A DNA stretch of 5,113 nt. Origin: Thermoplasmata archaeon. Lineage in GTDB: Archaea; Thermoplasmatota; Thermoplasmata; Thermoplasmatales; GCA-001856825. The notes beneath the pieces were generated by a model. That model worked only from the letters and a program-made list of their open reading frames with translations. It did not search any database and was not told the DNA's origin. A program made the position numbers and the translations under genes. Where the stretch lies: the NCBI GenBank assembly GCA_021793855.1, contig JAJYRY010000081.1, positions 1 through 5,113 of the forward strand. The letters run 5' to 3'. Below are positions 4,718 to 5,113 of the stretch, in pieces (the first letter of the stretch is position 1; every line of letters starts with the position of its first letter).

Positions 4718-5113
4718 TCATTTATTCAGCATGTTTTCAGGGCTGAATATCTTGTTTATCTGCTCCTCTGTCAATATTTTCCTCTCCCTCAAAAGTTTGA
4801 GGAACGGTACGTTCTTCTCCTTTGCCTCCTTGACGATTTCGGCTGTCCTTTCGTAGCCCAACACTGGATTCAGCAGGAGGGCAGTTCCTGGTGAGTTCAG
4901 TAGCATCTGGAATGCATACTCTGAATTTATCTTGATTCCCTTGAGGGTTTTATCTTCCAGGATGCTGAATGTAACCGTAAGTATGTCGAATGCTTCCATA
5001 AGGGCTGTGTATATAATTGGTGTGAACACGTTTATTTCCATTTCTCCCTGTGATGATGCGTCATTTACAGTCTGTGCTAGCCCCCTAGTCATCAGTGCGC
5101 TCATCGTTACTGC
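4718..5113 (-). CDS. Fumarase/aspartase superfamily lyase, C-terminal part (class II fumarate hydratase or aspartate ammonia-lyase)
   Basis: The frame is open through the right edge (three further codons, A-V-T, precede the first internal Met), so the 5' end lies outside. The visible 131 residues hold the end of the central helical bundle and the C-terminal domain. In residues numbered from the first visible Met, QGEMEINVF (19-27) matches the conserved G-x-x-E-x-N-V segment. KGIKINSEYA leads to LLNSPGTALLLNPVLGYERTAEIVKEA, and LLRERKILTEEQINKIFSPENM closes the chain. Members catalyse reversible addition or elimination on fumarate as homotetramers. Fumarate hydratase serves the citric acid cycle, and aspartase releases ammonia. 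The LNPxxG and RxxLTExxxxxIFSxxN ending leans toward aspartase-like sequences. The diagnostic GSSxMPxKxN loop is outside the window, so the substrate cannot be fixed. It ends 108 bp before rpo7 on the same strand. Confidence 0.86.
   Translation of the reverse strand, partial: AVTMSALMTRGLAQTVNDASSQGEMEINVFTPIIYTALMEAFDILTVTFSILEDKTLKGIKINSEYAFQMLLNSPGTALLLNPVLGYERTAEIVKEAKEKNVPFLKLLRERKILTEEQINKIFSPENMLNK

Noticed and set aside
4559..4894. 111-codon plus-strand frame crossing the operon promoter
   Set aside because: It overlaps the start of rpo7, the promoter gap and the fumarase/aspartase 3' end in antisense, with no domain. A hydrophobic stretch comes from AT-rich promoter DNA.
1..5113. 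Mobile elements, CRISPR arrays, toxin-antitoxin or defence genes
   Set aside because: No spaced direct repeats, transposase motifs or terminal inverted repeats were seen. All the sequence is accounted for by housekeeping and glycosylation-type genes with short gaps.

Overview
The window is archaeal chromosome, most likely from a euryarchaeote of the Thermoplasmata/Thermoplasmatales type. Archaeal identity is clear from RNA polymerase Rpo7 (RpoE1), Spt4 (RpoE2), ribosomal proteins S24e and S27ae, the archaeal GTP-dependent dephospho-CoA kinase family (DUF359) and a PCNA sliding clamp. The finer placement is an inference from moderate GC content, frequent AGG/AGA arginine codons, TATA-like boxes spaced for leaderless transcripts, and gene content. 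I cannot confirm a genus.

Layout from left to right. Positions 1-527, minus strand, hold the N-terminal 175 residues of a sugar-phosphate isomerase (SIS) domain protein resembling archaeal bifunctional phosphoglucose/phosphomannose isomerase; the gene runs off the left edge. A 74-bp divergent promoter region (528-601) follows. Two GT2 glycosyltransferase genes (602-1351 and 1348-2040, plus strand) are joined by a 4-base TTGA overlap. The second converges tail to tail, with 20 bp of overlap, on the PCNA gene (2021-2761, minus). The 143-bp gap 2762-2904 holds the PCNA promoter and a perfect 7-bp inverted repeat. A tight minus-strand operon then reads rpo7 - spt4 - DUF359 - rps24e - rps27ae (4609 down to 2905), whose genes overlap or abut at every junction. 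A 108-bp gap (4610-4717) contains the operon promoter. The right edge (4718-5113, minus) is the C-terminal end of a fumarase/aspartase superfamily enzyme.

Functionally, the right half is information processing: the polymerase stalk, an elongation factor, two small-subunit ribosomal proteins and the replication clamp, with one coenzyme A biosynthesis gene embedded. The left half looks like surface or lipid-linked glycan synthesis: a DPM1/AglJ-like polyprenyl-phosphate sugar transferase, a second GT2 enzyme and a divergent isomerase-like protein. Two genes are easily missed: the 51-residue S27ae and the edge-truncated SIS gene. I see no mobile element, CRISPR array, tRNA or rRNA, no stretch over 300 bases without a gene, and no clear candidate for a wholly new system. 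The most unusual items are the degenerate SIS protein, the inverted repeat before PCNA and the glycosyltransferase/PCNA overlap.
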